From positions 1 through 64,000 of the forward strand of contig CBDUTJ010000010.1 in assembly GCA_965370415.1 (NCBI GenBank): 64,000 nt of DNA. The letters are read 5' to 3'. Of the stretch, positions 62,864-64,000 are shown piece after piece. The notes below the pieces were generated by a model, which saw only the letters and a program-made list of their open reading frames with translations, had not been told where the DNA came from and made no database searches. How positions within the stretch are numbered: the stretch's first letter is position 1; each line of letters begins with the position of its first letter. The translations under genes and the position numbers were made by a program. Source of the stretch: JACNIV01 sp965370415 (GTDB taxonomy: Bacteria; Cloacimonadota; Cloacimonadia; Cloacimonadales; TCS61).

Positions 62864-62956
62864 ATGAAACGCCTTGATGCCAGTATAATTCTCTTAAACG
62901 ATAAGAATAAGGTTCTGCTTCCTGCTGGAAATAAAAAGAATAATAGGAGATGGTAA
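62864..62956 (+). pseudogene. N-terminal fragment of a Nudix gene
   Basis: ATG opens 30 codons (MKRLDASIILLNDKNKVLL, then PAGNKKNNRRW and a stop). It aligns with the start of the Nudix gene at 63805 (MKKLGTSIIFVNDKEVILLF). The rest of the fold, including the Nudix box, is missing, so it is a relic of a duplicate. The lipoprotein gene at 62958 begins where the similarity ends. Confidence 0.55.
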
Positions 62957-62957
62957 T

Positions 62958-63797
62958 ATGAAAAATTTAATTCTTATAATTACGTTTATATTGTTTATAA
63001 GTTGCTCCAACAAACAAAAAGAAGAAGAAATTCTTTTTAACGAAGCGGTAACAATGTTTAAAGAACACACCAATATTGATAGTTTACCCAAAGAAGCGAT
63101 TACCAAACTTAATATTATTTTATCAAAATTCCCCGATTCAAAATTATCTAAAAGTATTAAATCAGAGGAAAAGAAATTATTCGTTAATGATTATGGATTT
63201 CTGACATATTATGAAATTTTGGAGTTAAATAAAGATTTAATAAAAAATGAAAAAGCTCAAATTTTATTTGATGAAGCCTGTAGCTTATTGAGTATCTCAT
63301 CAAATGAAGATAGTATCTCAAATCAAGCAATGCTGAAAATAAAAACGATTGTAATAGAGTATCCAAAAACAAAACTTGCAAAAAGCCTGGAATTGAATGT
63401 ACAGAAAATCCCATTATATAATTCGGAACCATTAACCTTTAGCGAGCTGATCGAATTAGATGATAAATTAATATCGACCAAAAAAGCAAATAAACTTGAA
63501 ATCACCTCAGCACTTATGAATATTGGAAATCAAAGCCTCGCGTATTTTAGAATACCAATAAGTATGGGCGGCGGAGGTAACACAAGTTTTACAGAATCAA
63601 TTGAAGATTACCTGAATTTAAAAGACTATGGTAAAAATACAAACTTTTTAAGCATTGTGAATAATAAATATGAAATAATTAAACTCCAAGATGATTATTT
63701 AATTCTTCAAGGAAAAAGCAAGTTCTGGAAAATACAAATGAAAGTAAACGGTAAAAATAGGAATATTGAGTTGATTTCCCAAACAAGAAATAACTAA
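62958..63797 (+). CDS. Lipoprotein, unknown function
   Basis: 279 residues with lipobox LFISCSNK (Cys16). The mature part has two similar halves of about 70 residues each (ILFNEAVTMFKEH...LPKEAITKLNIILSKFP and ILFDEACSLLSIS...SNQAMLKIKTIVIEYP), a TPR-like internal duplication, then a beta-rich end (QDDYLILQGKSKFWKIQMKV). TAGGAG site. It lies between a Nudix relic and a Nudix gene. No family name. Confidence 0.65.
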   Translation: MKNLILIITFILFISCSNKQKEEEILFNEAVTMFKEHTNIDSLPKEAITKLNIILSKFPDSKLSKSIKSEEKKLFVNDYGFLTYYEILELNKDLIKNEKAQILFDEACSLLSISSNEDSISNQAMLKIKTIVIEYPKTKLAKSLELNVQKIPLYNSEPLTFSELIELDDKLISTKKANKLEITSALMNIGNQSLAYFRIPISMGGGGNTSFTESIEDYLNLKDYGKNTNFLSIVNNKYEIIKLQDDYLILQGKSKFWKIQMKVNGKNRNIELISQTRNN

Positions 63798-63804
63798 TTT
63801 ATTA

Positions 63805-64000
63805 ATGAAAAAACTCGGAACAAGTATAATATTCGTTAACGACAAAGAGGTAATCCTGCTTTTCCTGCGAGATGATAAACCCGCTCTTCCTTATCGCAAT
63901 ATGTGGGATGTTCCGGGTGGTCATGTTGAGCCGGATGAAACTCCCGAAGAATGCATCGTTCGTGAAATGAAGGAAGAGATGAATCTCGATCTGAAAGATT
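63805..64000 (+). CDS. Nudix hydrolase, N-terminal part (cut by right edge)
   Basis: 65 residues visible from the ATG at 63805. The Nudix box is present: GGHVEPDETPEECIVREMKE, continuing EMN, with Asn where the consensus has Gly. The box binds the metal that hydrolyses nucleoside diphosphate-X. Weak ribosome site. The start is similar to the 30-codon relic at 62864. Confidence 0.88.
   Translation, partial: MKKLGTSIIFVNDKEVILLFLRDDKPALPYRNMWDVPGGHVEPDETPEECIVREMKEEMNLDLKD

Noticed and set aside
1..64000. tRNA or rRNA genes
   Set aside because: No stretch with a tRNA-like T-loop and acceptor pairing or rRNA-like sequence was noticed; a covariance-model search was not possible.

Overview
The window comes from a Gram-negative, low-GC bacterium. 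Every layer of a two-membrane envelope is represented: an O-antigen or capsule locus, a heptose kinase, a TonB-type receptor, ExbB/ExbD/TonB-like proteins, an outer-membrane barrel and lipoproteins. A PorX-type response regulator next to tsaE, GWxTD and DUF5684 proteins, and a zinc-ribbon MutL-like protein together suggest the Fibrobacterota-Chlorobiota-Bacteroidota (FCB) neighbourhood, possibly Cloacimonadota. That placement is an inference from gene content; no rRNA or tRNA gene was seen.

Layout. (1) Positions 1-22.4 kb: a surface-polysaccharide locus, all on the minus strand and visibly more AT-rich than the rest. It holds rfbA-rfbB-rfbC plus a sugar aminotransferase (start/stop overlaps of 4 bases), a Wzx-type flippase, a Wzy-type polymerase candidate, glycosyltransferases, a second aminotransferase followed by a PglD/NeuD-type acetyltransferase, two deacetylases, an MBOAT/SGNH acylation pair, an N-acetyl-sugar amidotransferase, a CapK-like adenylate-forming protein and, cut by the left edge, the start of a probable initiating sugar-phosphate transferase. 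(2) 22.4-28.9 kb: a repeat-dense zone. Several hairpin-rich repeat families lie between genes and, in one lipoprotein gene, inside the reading frame. It also holds a nucleotidyltransferase pair between 294/296-bp direct repeats, a heptose-7-phosphate kinase, a small membrane protein and tsaE. (3) 28.9-40 kb: porX-like regulator, panB, DUF2905, queH, acyl-CoA dehydrogenase, a TetR regulator with a TonB-dependent receptor, an orphan gene and priA. (4) 40.1-51.1 kb: one eight-gene minus-strand operon (outer-membrane barrel, two TPR proteins, a small secreted protein, ExbB, ExbD, ExbD, TonB-like) ending at a clear terminator. (5) 51.1-64 kb: yraN, a GWxTD protein, dnaE, then a plus-strand set of TetR, a GATase-like lipoprotein and a 1057-residue MutL-like protein, followed by small lipoproteins and a Nudix gene cut by the right edge.

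The most interesting system is the 40.1-51.1 kb operon. One TolQ-like and two TolR-like subunits, a TonB-like protein with an FHA-like cytoplasmic domain, two long TPR proteins (one ending in two jelly-roll-like domains) and a barrel with a charged helical tail look like a proton-driven, envelope-spanning machine. The arrangement recalls the Agl-Glt apparatus of Myxococcus. One of the two TolR-like subunits has Asn where the family has its protonatable Asp, so the motor may be asymmetric. The second theme is repeat biology: mobile hairpin elements that nest in each other, carry exchangeable segments and have been accepted in frame inside coding genes.
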